A stretch of 64,000 nt of DNA from Seiridium cupressi. Its lineage: Eukaryota; Ascomycota; Sordariomycetes; Amphisphaeriales; Sporocadaceae. The notes below the pieces were generated by a model. That model saw nothing but the letters and a program-made list of their open reading frames with translations. It was not told the DNA's origin and did not search any database. The translations under genes and the position numbers were made by a program. Shown in pieces: positions 12,108 through 24,063 of the stretch (the first letter of the stretch is position 1; every line of letters begins with the position of its first letter). The stretch covers positions 310,001 to 374,000 of the forward strand of contig JARVKI010000026.1 of assembly GCA_036674765.1 (NCBI GenBank). The letters are read 5' to 3'.

Positions 12108-14207
12108 ATGAAGGCCGAGAAAGTCGGCGACGTATCCGTGTACACGGTAGCAGGTGCCGAGACAGCGCGACCACTTCCAGACTGGCTGGCTCGCCGGAGG
12201 AAACGAAGCTTGAAGAACGATGCCGAGTACCAGAGCCGCATAGAGCTGCTCCAGGACTTCGAGTTCGAGGAAGCCAGTCAGTGCATCCGCGTCTCAGATG
12301 ACGGCGAATGGTTGATGTCAACCGGCACGTACAAGCCTCAAATACACGTACACCAATTGTCCCATTTATCCCTGTCGTTCGCTCGACACACCACCTCGCT
12401 GAACACAACCTTCCAACTTCTTTCGAGCGACTACACGAAATCGATACACCTACAGAGCGACCGTAAGATCGAGTTGCACACACAAGGTGCTTTGCACTAC
12501 GAGACGAGGATTCCGCGGTATGGCAGAGATTTGATTTACGACCGTCATTCGGCAGAGGCACTGGTTCCAGCAGTCGGCCTGGATGCGGATGGGCACGGAG
12601 AAGTCTTTCGTTTGAACCTGGAAGTCGGTCGATTCATGAAGTCATACCACATCGATCTCGGAACCGATGAAGGCGTTGAAAAGGGTCTTCAGGGCAGCAT
12701 CGATGTGGGCGCTGTCCTTGTCGCCGCTCAAGCAGAGAGTACGCATAACCTGGCGGCATTCGGAACGTCGATTGGCACCATAGAGTTCTGGGATCCTCGA
12801 AGTAAGAACAGAGTGAGCATCATAGGCGGGCAAGAGGGGGAAATTACAGCGTTGAACTTCAGTGATTCTGGCTTGTCTCTGGCCACAGGGTCTTCGAATG
12901 GACTCATCAAACTCTTTGACCTGCGAAGTCCCGTACCAATGTTGACGAAGGACCAGGGCCTGGGATTCCCTGTCAAGGAGCTCATGCACCTAACGACCGC
13001 GTCGCAAGAGAAGAAAATTCTATCCGCCGATAAGCGCGTGGTAAAAATTTGGGATGAACACGACGGAAAGCCGTGGACGTCGGTTGAGCCACTTGTCGAC
13101 ATCAACTCTGTGGCTTGGTGCAAGGACACGGGTATGCTGCTCAGCGCTAACGAGGGCAAGCAACAACATGCGGTAAGCAGCTTCCAAAGTTATTCCATAC
13201 TCTTGATAGCCTGTTTTGGAGTTACCACTTCCTGGTCAAGCCTCTGCTCTTGGAATATGAGCTTTGACTCCCAATAACTTGCCGAGCACACTCAGAGAAG
13301 TAAGCGCTAACCCCAGGTATTATAGTGGTTCATACCGGAGTTGGGACCAGCACCGAAATGGGCCAGCTTCCTCGATAACATGGTTGACGAGATGGCTGAG
13401 GAAGTCCGAACTGAAACATACGAGAACTACAAATTCCTCACGCGGCCCGAGCTCAAGTCCCTCAGCTTGGATCACCTCATCGGCAAGACGAGTCTGCTCC
13501 GCCCTTACATGCATGGTTATTTCGTGGCTTCCAAGCTATATGACCAGGCCAGGTTGATTGCAAACCCCTATGCTTGGGAGGAGGAGCGCACGAAACGCAT
13601 CAAGGAAAAGATTGACAAGGAACGTGAGAGCAGGATCCGTGGCAAGAAGAAGGTCAAGGTCAACCAGAAACTGGTGGACAATCTACTTAAGCGCCAGGAG
13701 AGGAGAGCACAACCCGACCTCAATGCTGGTATGCTTGGCGACGAGCGTTTCGGCAAGATATTCGAGGATGAAGAGTTCGCAATCGACGAAAACACGTTTG
13801 AATTCAGGACGCTCAATCCAAGCACCAAGGTCGATGGTGCGAGCGGGGCTGCCGCAAGATCAGATGTCAAGGCCTCAGGCGTTGACACAGATTCGGACAG
13901 TGCTTCGAGTAGTGAAGATGAGGTTGCAGCTCCTCGAAGATCGGGAGGCAAAGTGGATATGAAAATATCCTCGTCTAACAGGAGTGGTGGTCGGTCCATG
14001 AAAGACACCGCCCTCGGATCCCGAGCTCAGAAGGGCGGCCGAGTGACTAAGAACCGTGCGGCAGATGTGGTCGGAGAGAGATCAGTCACATTTGTACCGG
14101 AATCCCGACGAAAGCAGAGAACCGAGCAAGTCACTGAACCAGAGCCTCAAGCCAAGCGGTGGGATGCCAGGCGGAGTGCTAGTACAAATACTTTCAGACG
14201 AATGTGA
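12108..14207 (+). CDS. ENP2: Ribosome biogenesis protein Enp2 / NOL10 (WD40 protein)
   Basis: Enp2 is an essential nucleolar WD40 protein of the 90S pre-ribosome (SSU processome) needed for 18S rRNA maturation. Two exons (12108-13172 and 13326-14207) give 648 aa. The intron has a GTAAGC donor, GCTAACC branch and TTATAG acceptor, and joins GKQQHA to WFIPELGPAPKWASF. Diagnostic blocks include RPLPDWLARRRKRSLK, ELLQDFEFEEASQCIRVS, STGTYKPQIHVH and LQSDRKIELHTQG. These precede the beta-propeller (residues ~30-360), with repeat ends such as IEFWDP, IKLFDLR and VKIWDE. The conserved segment around MVDEMAEE, YKFLTRPEL and KKKVKVNQKLVDNLLKRQ follows, then a charged, Ser-rich tail. The start is the first ATG giving the fungal N-terminus MKAEKVGDVSVYTV. 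Confidence 0.94.
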
Positions 14208-14405
14208 TACCCAAATCTTTACAATGAAGCTAAAATAATCAAGGCGGCATAATGATACATGCTCAGAAAAGCAACCGTTCCCACCCTTCTTCGAACACCA
14301 ATACAGACGCTATGAATCAAAGTAATTGCTGGTTGACATGGCATCATATTCTCCCTATTATAACGACGACGCCAGGTCATCACCGCGGAAGTTTGCGCTT
14401 CTGCA

Positions 14406-14952
14406 TCACTTCCGAGCCCACTTGTTTCGTGTGTTCCTGCCATCCGGGCTCTGACGAACGCTGGGTTTGACGTTAAGCCCTTTCTCGAGATCCTCTGGCC
14501 TCAAGCGTGGAGTGGGCGGCACATCATCCAATCTAACCCGACCTCGCGACGTTCTTCCGGATTCTTTGACTGATCTCGGAAACTCAGACCGGCGGGGGGT
14601 CAAGGCCGTCACAACCTTCTTGGCTGAACGCCTGATGCTCTCTCTAACCTTCCATTCCTTCTTCTTAGCTAAATAGAAAAGGACAGCGGATCCGACTGGT
14701 ATGGCCGTTAGTATCTCCTCGTGGAAGCGATGCTGTGTCAGACTTACTGCCGCCTATTGCTACTATCACCACAACAACAATGATGGCAACTAGAGCACCA
14801 TGAGACAGTTCCACTGCTCCCGTAGTGCTGCCAGCTGCTCCAGCCGCATCATCGATTGAACCTCCCGAGTTGGCGGACCCGGCTCCGTCATCTTGTCCGC
14901 CTGTGTAGGGATCCTCGGTCGCCAGAGGGAAGGCAGTGCTAGTGCTCGTCAT
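14406..14952 (-). CDS. Small single-pass membrane protein, unknown function
   Basis: Two exons (14748-14952 and 14406-14695) are separated by a 52-nt intron with GTAAGT, ACTAAC and ACCAG signals, giving 164 aa. The N-terminal half is Ser/Thr/Gly/Asp-rich and presumably extracellular or lumenal. One strong hydrophobic helix follows (ALVAIIVVVVIVAIGGIGSA, residues ~51-75), crossing the splice junction in frame. Then comes a basic cytoplasmic segment FYLAKKKEWKVRESIRRSAKK and a polar tail with DDVPPTPRLRPEDLEKG. This Ser/Thr-rich stalk plus helix plus basic tail resembles small fungal mid2-like wall-sensor-type proteins, but I recognise no named domain. The start is the first ATG; the frame is open a little further upstream (a GTG at 14979), so an upstream exon is possible. 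Confidence 0.6.
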
Positions 14953-17900
14953 TGTGGCCTGCACCTGACGCTTCGACACCTAGTAAGATGCTTTGTACGG
15001 GATCTTTTGCGCAGACTTTGAAGTAGAATGAGACGGTACCACTAGCGATGGTAGTAGAAATCGTTAGCCGAGAATCTTCAGCAAATTTCGGGCCCAGAAA
15101 TTAGGATATAGAAGAATGAAAAGAAGGAGCACGAGAGCAAAGCCCAACTGCGTGATAACCTTGGGGTCGGGTAATCATGAGACTTTATGATTGACTATCA
15201 TGAATCCACGCCTCGCCAACCAAGGGTCTCCTGCAGCCGCCGTGATGGGGCCATTTAGACCATGACTGAACTGCGAGCGATGAATGTTGCCGTGACTTGC
15301 ACAGCAATCCCGCATTTCACTATGCACAGCACATCACCCGTCACCCACGGCACTTTGCCTACCAGTGCTCGCGGCCTAGGTCAAAGCTGCCCAAGGATAT
15401 TTTGGCCTTCCACCATTGGCCATGCAGGTACATCTCCCCTGACTTAAGACGTTCTAATTAAGAGAGGCGGAGGGAGGGGGCGGGCGCGTGATTGGCGAGG
15501 GTCGCAGGTGCAAGCGCTAAAGATCGAGGGCAGAAAGCTGGGCGGGCCAATGAGTGGATGGAAGCAGGGATCGGTAGATGCCAGAGCCCTGGCGTTGTCA
15601 CATCTCGCGCCCGTAGTTGTGATTGGCGTTGGGAAAAGCTTGGCGCCAAAAAGCATCGCTAACGAAGTGCGCAGGGCCAGCTTGTCGGATTCCACTGTGG
15701 CATCGTGAAGATAATCGAAATTCGAAGTGGGCAATGGAGAAAGATAAGCGAATATCTGCCGAATCTACAAGTGAATGTACAATGGCGTCTGCTGGGCTGC
15801 AGATCGTCATTGGGCTCGTGATGTCTTTAGTCAGCTAGGTTATACATTCATTACCAAATTCCCAGTGCCCACTCCTAGATCCTCCAAATAGCCTACTCCG
15901 GCCCTATAAATTGGCCCATTAAAGTCTATCTATATACATACCCTACCCAGCCCGAAACACCACGACTTGCGTCAAACCTTGTCAGCGGCCTGTCGCAGTA
16001 CCCGCGCAGTGTATCCCAAGATATTCGCAATACATAACTATCTAGCTGTTTTACAACGGCTGTAAATTGTTTATGTGAATTATACCCTTGCATGCGACGT
16101 TTCTCGGCCGCCGATCGACATGCCATCATATATTTTTGGCCGTTGCAGCTGCACGTTTGAATGCGGCTTCGTCTCGTCCCGTTCCATTTCTAGACACAGA
16201 ACACCGTTTTCGAAATGATTCAGATATCTCAACACTTTCATACCTGGACCTACCGATTGGTCTGGCACGTATTCACGTTGTTACAATTTAGAGCCTGAGT
16301 CAGGCTGCCTGCAGGCCAGCTATTCCAGCCACGATACCGTCGCATGTTGGCCACAGGAGCGTGAAATGCGTTGCTATTTGGGAGCCGCCGTATCATCAAT
16401 GGTCACCTGGAACAAGAGGATCACTCAGGTTGCGATGACTAGCAGACAGGATCAGCCATAGAAACTACCCTTTTGATAAAATTTGTACCGCCATTCATTT
16501 TGGGAGAAGTCTATTTTGGTCATGAGGATTGACAAGACCGTTGAAGGATGCAACTCGCGTCCTAGGTCAGTCGGCTCGGACAAGCTGGAGAAACACAGCT
16601 GTCATGGATGTTGCTGTTGCTGATAGAGGCAGTGGTGACCACAAAGCGGCTAATTGACCCTCGATAGCCGCGAGTGCTGCGCGGCGCTTCACGTCTCAAT
16701 ATTGCAGCTAAGTATGTGAAAAGATGTTTGCGTTGACTTCGACATTGACTAGGGAGCTATATTCCCTTTGGAATAAGGCTTAAACTCTAGTTGAGGGTAG
16801 TGTACAACGTTGTGACTCAAAACAGAGAACGAGCCCACCATGCGCTCAAGGCCATAATAACATTCCTCAAGTACGAGGCTTCAAGCTAATATTCCAGGAG
16901 GCCGGTTTCGAGTCATCTCATATATGACTCTGTGCTGTAGCACCGATCACTTCCTAGGCGTTTCGTATCTTGGTACTAGGAAGAACTGGTCCAATTGAAT
17001 GAGCTACCAATGGAGGCTGCGAGGCGAGAGACTCGATGATATTAGATATTGATTGTCAAGCCTGGTGTCTGTGGGAACGGCGGGTGTTTTACAATTCATG
17101 AAAACGGACAGTTATGAGATGGAGCACCGATAGGCATATACAGAGCTTATGTGAACGATAGGGCATATGTGATAAAAGTGTGTTGTCTACAAAAGGAAAG
17201 GTTCCTAAGCCGTACGGGCCCGTGGAACTTGTTTTGTGGGAGTCTGTTCAGCCACGGAGCCTTGTCGTGGAGTTACAGATCTTCTATCTTGCCATAACTT
17301 TCGATATAGATGAAGAGGAAAACACGGGTAGCATGCTGAAAATGTACTACGAAGGCATATCTGAGTTCTGAGACTAATCTACGCGTGAACTTTCCAAGCA
17401 CCACTAATTTGGCCCTTTGATATACAGTGAACTAGCATGACGCGTTTCTACAGCTTCATCCGACGAAGGCCAGTTGGCTGAGTAGACCTAGCCCCATTGT
17501 TATGCGAAACTATAATACCAAGACTGGTATGTACTCGCTGGTACCAACATCCACTTTCACCTTCCGTAAGCATTATATAGTCAAATAAACCACAGTTATG
17601 GATTGAAGTTTGGTGCTCGACACATCGAGCCAGTACTAATATTTAAGAAAGCAGATTTCATTGTATTTGACGAAAATGGTGATGAATTGGGACGATCATG
17701 GCTTACTTGACATTCGCGATAAGCTGATAGGTTGTCAATGGCTATTTCTTTCCAGGTATGAATTTTAGTACATTCGATTAGTATAGTACCGCGCGATTAA
17801 GACTCGCATCACACATGATGACTAATTCATATACCTACGCACTAACTTTCTCCTTGATGCTTCCAATACCAGAGTGTATTTTGAAGATATTATGCGTGCT

Positions 17901-19406
17901 TGTATTTTGGACGATCTGATAGACTATGCGTCCGAGATATGGGCACACCCGGCACACATTCTTCGAGGAGACGTAATGTGAATACTATGGTGAAGCTAAA
18001 TATATTACGACTCATAGATCTCAAAGTGGCGTGCTCCTCTGACTAGTGCAAGACACCAGACATGATTTGTATGATGGGTATTGAATAGGTATATAGAGTT
18101 GAACATACAAGAGCCAGAGTAAATTTGAGTTTATCGCAACCAAGGAGTAAAGCTCGGTGGGTCTCGCTGAATCACGATCTTGGCCACCAAGAGTTATTCA
18201 CCCAGGAGCAAGTTGTACTTTCTCAAGGCGCTTGACTAAGGGTATTCGTCCTAAGCTCATGAGCAGGTCGACTCTTGTTAGATAGACACGACTCGAAATC
18301 TTAGAATACATTTGCGACACTCCCCAGAAGCATGCGTTAGGCTTGGGAGAATGTGTTCATTCTAGTTCCGCCAAACGGGGCTGGGTTCGGAAATGCAGAT
18401 GCTCAGGTAGGAGCACAGTAGGCTGATAAGATTAGGTGAGGATAATGTGAAGCCAACTGATAATTCGATATCTTGGCGACAGATAAGTCATATACGCGTA
18501 GAATCTCGTTTTACGAGATCGACCACGGTTTTCAAATAAAACCGGAGGAATGAACAAAAAACAGTGGCGAACCTTCAGATTTGGGCTCGTATAATTTCAA
18601 GTTCATCGGTGAGCACTAGGCTGATTATAAGCCAGCTAAAACGTCAAGTTTTGGTAGGGAAACCGTGAGATGTGTCGCGTTTTTTGTGTGTGTGGGGGTC
18701 CTAGCTGGTGCCGTCGAAGCTCAGATGATTATCTCTCGGTAAGATCTAAGCATATCCGCAACCCGATAACCAACATCTCCATGTTGTACTATTGGTTTGT
18801 CAAAGGTTCTAGTAATGATTCGCGACGAGCATGGGGACCTGGTTCGATAATCCGACTATGTGGTGAGACCTAGAACCTCGTGAGAAGATCTGGCCAAGTT
18901 AGGTCCCTACCGCCAAGTAAATTCAACCCCAGGAGTCCAGGCTTTTGTGTTGTAACGGAGTATCGCCGCTTGCCCTAGTTTCGCACACATGCGATTGCGT
19001 GATGTACCTTTTACAGGCGTCGGCGCGACATGAATATTGGATCTGCAAGGGTGAGCTATTGGGTTGCTTAGGCTCTATGACTTGCATTGAATGACGATAT
19101 CCAGTCTATCCGCCAGGCTTGGGGCTGGGGATGGGAGTGTGGTCCCAAAGCTATACCTACATATACCCAACGCCGAACGTTGATCCGATGGATTCGGGGC
19201 AATGATGGCGTCCGAAGCCTGTGATTGCTCGCTCTCGCTCAAGCCGTGACTTATTGGCGTGGTAACTGTCGGTACATGATGGACCAAAAGAAGTGTGGAT
19301 GCCGAATTGCTGGATGGAAAGGGCGGGAGCTCTGGTGAACTTGGTCAATATTTGCTAGGGGGACAACTCACATCTCTGGGAAAATCAAAGAGGAGGAGCA
19401 GACCTT

Positions 19407-19430
19407 CTTGGCAGCTTGGCAGCTTGGCAA
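19407..19430 (+). repeat. Three direct copies of an 8-bp unit
   Basis: CTTGGCAG occurs twice in tandem followed by a third copy differing in its last base. It lies in gene-free DNA and is probably slippage. Confidence 0.7.
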
Positions 19431-20353
19431 ATCCCTCCCTTTTAATGATAGGTAAATAGGTCACATGCTGGTTTTGGTCGAAGTAACCTAGAGCCTGCCA
19501 TCATCCTATTCTCCGGTTCTGCTCGATTAATGCGACGTCGCAAATGCGGGGCCGTCGCTCCCACAGCCCGCCCAAAGTTCGGGGAGGCGCCCCGGATCGG
19601 CGCAAACCCCTAATTTAAGATGCCGAAATCATGAGACGATGTCTACCTCATCTTCACTCAACCTAGCCGAATGGCTCTCAAGGTCCTCAGTATCTATACA
19701 CAGCTTCTCTTTTGATAAACTAGGATCAATTGTCACTCTGTTAGCCCCATCAAGAATGCAACTTGGAGAGGCGCCCAGTGATAGGGAATATCAGTGATCA
19801 GGACTTGACTGTGCTCTGATTGGCTTTCAACATGTAGACTGACTAGCACTAACTAGTGGCCTGACTAGTCCTAGAATGCGACTCCCGATTTTTCTTTAGT
19901 GCACTGCCGGGTGCTACCACAACGCTTAAACGAGCGCTTTCTTTTGATTGTTCAGCATAGGTCTCGGCACGAGAACCGAGGTTGACTTGCAGTATTGAAG
20001 CATGCAGTATTGTACCTTTGGCCATCGGGGTCTAGGACCCATCGCGCACACACCGCAAAGCAGTCGTTGCGACTGCCTAAAGAGGAAGGCAGACATGTCG
20101 CGAGTGCGGCCCGTTGGTCAACTAAAGTCCCCATGCCGCGCCAAGCTAGCAGCACATTTGCTAGTATATAAACCACGAGGATTCGCCTCATCTACCAAGT
20201 GCCTTGGCATTTCTAGGCATTGCCACCATATGATATGTGTTCCTCTTTTGACTTGACTGGATCACATCAATCAGCCGGGACGAAAGCGTGACCGTCGATG
20301 AGTGCTTGCATCCTAAGCGGTTACACCACATTAGTGCTATTCCCTGGTCAACT

Positions 20354-20395
20354 TGAGAACCATGGGAGAGCAACTGAGAACCACGGGAGCGCAAG
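20354..20395 (+). repeat. Tandem duplication of a 21-bp unit
   Basis: Two adjacent 21-nt copies begin TGAGAACCA and differ at three positions. They lie in gene-free DNA, with no coding consequence. Confidence 0.7.
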
Positions 20396-21307
20396 AACAG
20401 CGGTATGTGCCGTGAAGCCCTGGCCCGATTCTGGACGAGAGACAGAAAGCTTACTCTGATTTAGCTATCATCTCGAAGCAGAGGCCGGCCACTTGGCAAG
20501 GGCGATTGGAGCAGGACTCTCATGCCGTCATTACAGCTCCCTGTGCCTACCCATGCTCTTCTCCGTCGACTATAGCAACAAGAAGAACCAGGTGACTAGG
20601 GCAGCTTCCTTTCAGCCATTGTTTGATGGGCCCACAAAGGCCTTATCCTTCCATACTACCTAGACGCCAAGACCCTCAGGGTTCTCAAAATAGCATGCCT
20701 CGGGCCTGGTTCGATCTTTGGGTGTCATGCAGCTCTGCCACTCTAACCACGTTGGCCGAATATTGGGATGAGGGACGGCGCTACCTGACTTATTTGGATA
20801 GGTGCCCTAGTCGCCTTGGCCAATTACGTCTGAGAATAGTGCGCTGATGATCTTTCAGATCCAAAAGCTCATTCTGCGTCCTGTGTATAGGCAACAGCCA
20901 GAACCAGAGCCAAGAGCCGCAAGGCGGCTACCGGCAAGCTGACTTAGGTTGACGATAAGGGATGGGTTACCATGGAGTCGGTCTCCTTCCTAAACCTTGA
21001 TCCTAGTGACATCGCGACTTTTAAGCGTTTCTGTGTTCCAAGGTCGCCTCGCAAGCTGGCTCGGTGTCGACGACCCCTATGCTTTCCACGTTGTCCGTAG
21101 GGCTTGGCGATATCCGGGTCGTCGTCCTGATGAGGAAGGCGTCGGTTCGTTCGACTTGCTCGCCCGCGACTTCAGATGGTCAATCTTTTCGATAAATAGA
21201 CCTCCATCAGTCGACTATCATTCTTCAATCGAAGCACCGCTCGCTCGGCCTCAGCATCATTCAGTCGGTATCGATATCCACAAGGTCCTTGTCTCCAATC
21301 TTCGAAA

Positions 21308-22830
21308 ATGAAGGCTGCTATCTTCTCCCTGCTGCCATTGGCTTTCGCAGCCCCGGCCACCAAGCGTGCCGGCGGCCCTGCTCCTTTGTTGAAGCCTCGT
21401 GACGTTGGCGACAACCTCATTCCTGGCCAATACATTGTCAAGATGAAGGAGGGTATGCAAGTCTCTTCAGTCGATGATGCCTTGAATCTCTTCGCGGGAG
21501 ACGCCGAGCACGAGTGGAAGACGGGCGAGTTCAAGGGTTTTGCTGCCAAGTTGGATGATGCTGCTCTCGACGCGATTGCCAACCACCCTGACGTAAGATT
21601 CTCGTTCTCTCTGCAGCCCATGTCCATACTGACGGTTTGGCACAGGTCGAGTACATTGAGCAGGATGCTGTTGTTTCCATCAACACCTACGTCACGCAGT
21701 CAAGCCCACCGTGGGGTCTTGGCCGTATCTCCCACCAGGCCCTCTCGACTAGTCAGTACGTCTATGACGACAGTGCTGGTACAGGTGTCTGCGCCTATGT
21801 CATTGACACCGGTATCTTGACCACTCACAACGTATGTTGAGGCCAAAACATGAAATCTTCGGAACCTGGTGACTAATCCATGCCATTAGCAATTCGGTGG
21901 CCGTGCCACCTGGCTCGCAAACTACGCCGGTGATGGATCCAACACTGACGGCAATGGACAGTAAGTCAATATGAACCATTCAATCCATGATTTGTGTGAG
22001 CGGAAGGGCTGACTCGTTCATCAAGCGGCACCCACGTCGCTGGAACCATTGGAGGTACCACCTACGGTGTTGCCAAGAAGGTCTCCTTGTACGCTGTCAA
22101 GGTCCTGAACGCTTCAGGCTCCGGTACCAACTCTGGTGTCATTTCCGGCATGAACTACGTCGCCAGCGACTCCCAGACCCGAAGCTGCCCCAACGGTGTC
22201 GTCGCCAACATGTCCCTGGGTGGCTCTACCTCGACCGCTGTCAATAGCGCTGCCGCCTCCATGGTCAAGGCCGGCGTTTTCTTGGCCGTCGCTGCTGGAA
22301 ACGACGGTGCCAACGCCGCCAACTCTTCGCCCGCCTCCGAGCCTACCGTCTGCACTGTTGGTGCCACTACGAGTGCTGATGCTCTCGCTTCGTACTCCAA
22401 CTTCGGTGCCGTTGTCGATATCCTCGCCCCCGGTTCCAACGTCCTGTCTGCGTGGATCGGCTCCAACTCTGCCACCAACACCATCTCGGGTACTTCCATG
22501 GCTACTCCCCACATTACTGGTCTGGGCGCCTACTTCTTGGCCCTCAACGGCGCGAAGACTCCTGCTGCCCTCTGTACCTACGTAAGTGATGACTTGACCT
22601 GGTTTGCGTTCCGGACTGTCACAGTCCTGGATACCCAAGGGAATGAATGATATTCTGACTCGATCCTACCTACAGATCCAGACCACTAGTACCAAGAGCA
22701 AGATCAGCGGTGTCCCTTCCAGCACCAAAAACTACCTAGCCTTCAACGGCAACCCCAGCGTAAGTGATTCCGTAGTCTTCCACGGGTTCTAGATTGAGTT
22801 GATAGACTAACGAAAAAACTATAGGGTTAA
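21308..22830 (+). CDS. Secreted subtilisin-like serine protease (S8, proteinase K-like)
   Basis: Extracellular endoprotease made as a pre-pro-enzyme. Six exons (21308-21592, 21646-21831, 21890-21960, 22026-22581, 22676-22759, 22825-22830) give 395 aa. A signal peptide (residues 1-15, ending AFAAP) is followed by an I9 propeptide (IPGQYIVKMKEGM to VEYIEQDAVV). The mature protease then starts near SSPPWGLGRISH. The catalytic triad is visible: Asp in AYVIDTGI, His in GHGTHVAGTIGG (split by intron 3) and Ser in SGTSMATPHITG. The oxyanion Asn is in AVAAGNDGANA. The final exon codes only one Gly plus the stop; the preceding intron has GTAAGT and CTAAC...CTATAG signals. Length and intron-rich structure are typical of fungal proteinase K-like enzymes used for protein scavenging or host/insect cuticle breakdown. 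Confidence 0.93.
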
Positions 22831-24063
22831 GGGACTCCAAATCTGATACCAGGGAAGCTCAAACTTGGGACCCCAGGATTGAACATCTCTCTGTTGCAAG
22901 AGCCGTGATGCAGAGCTTGGATAACCCTTCTTTTCTATATATGTTAATCGTTAGTGTTTTACCTGTAGTCTCCAGGCTTACTCGTATAGCTTAATATATC
23001 CATAAGTTGGAAGTCTAAACACGTTGCAGAGTTTCCCACTCGTGTGCAGTCAATCGAATAGATTATTCTACTAAATCGCATACATCCTTGGCCAATCAAA
23101 ATGTCATCTTCACCTATGCTAATCAATTATCCAATCATGATCAGCACGGTATGATGCAAGCCACAACTTGAGTGAAGCCGGAAAGCGGAGTGAACCACAC
23201 TTAAAACAAGGATGGACAGCCAAGTCTTGTTAATGGCCGGAACATCAGGGACGCGTGCTGCTTCTTGCATTTTATGTTGAATACGCTAATCATAACGTGA
23301 TGAGGATATCGAGAGTGTTGATACACACATTGATGAAACATGAAATTATTCGATTATTGGTGTAGATCATCTGCGCCTCATCTTTCAACCGGGTCCACTG
23401 CCAAGTACATACGCGTTTTGAACTTGATAATAGAGTGCATTTCTGCTGGCCGATTTGATGCCGTGAACTCAAGCTTGCCTCACAGCATTACGACATTCAG
23501 TACCGAACTTCCGGTTTCCTCGTGCAAGACACCTTGATGTAGCTCATTTGTTCAAACAGAAGTAAAGTGGTGGGATAGATGGACATCCCCCCTCCCAACT
23601 TCAAAGACCCAATTCTCGCCCTGGCGCTCGTATGCTAATGATGCAGTTACAGTATTCCGTTTTGATTAGAGAGCGTTTTTTCATTGAACCAGAGTGGAGG
23701 TTAGAGCTTGATCCCACTGAATGTGCAACACATTTCCCGAACTCCTGATGCCGGTTCGCGGTTAGGGGGTCGCGACTGCCACCCACAACGAAACACTCCC
23801 GCCCAAGAGAAGGCAGCAGCGACTGGCCACCCCTCAGAATTTCTCCTCAAATTTCCCTGGTCCTCATTCACACTCCCAAATATCAGATCGCAGACAGTGT
23901 ATAGGTAGTCAACAGCCAGGAGAGCACGCCGTGCGACTCTGAAGCTGCAATTCAAGGACTACGGCGGTCGTTTTTTCTCGGCTCTAGAAGTCTTTACTCG
24001 TTTCTGCCTTTCCATACATATTTTTGAGGTCAGTTCTCCTCGAAGCTTGGTATCAACTCCAAG
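22831..24063. other. Intergenic region between subtilase and coiled-coil gene
   Basis: Holds the subtilase 3' end and the promoter of the coiled-coil gene. Open frames on both strands around 23.6-23.95 kb overlap and show no family features. Nothing else is visible. Confidence 0.5.

Larger units (their letters stand above)
14953..21307. other. Six-kilobase gene desert, partly AT-rich
   Basis: No reading frame above about 100 codons and no recognisable protein motif occurs on either strand. About 16.3-19.1 kb is visibly AT-richer than the flanking gene regions and has very few open frames. A GC-rich patch at about 19550-19610 contains a short inverted repeat (CGGGG/CCCCG). No terminal repeats, transposase or reverse-transcriptase motifs were seen. 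The last few hundred bases must contain the promoter of the subtilase gene. Confidence 0.5.

Noticed and set aside
19570..19600. GC-rich inverted repeat that could be a terminator or binding site
   Set aside because: Only a five-base stem in isolated gene-free DNA of a eukaryote; no gene to attach it to.
22114..22638. 174-codon minus-strand frame opposite the subtilase
   Set aside because: Antisense shadow caused by strong codon bias in the protease exon.
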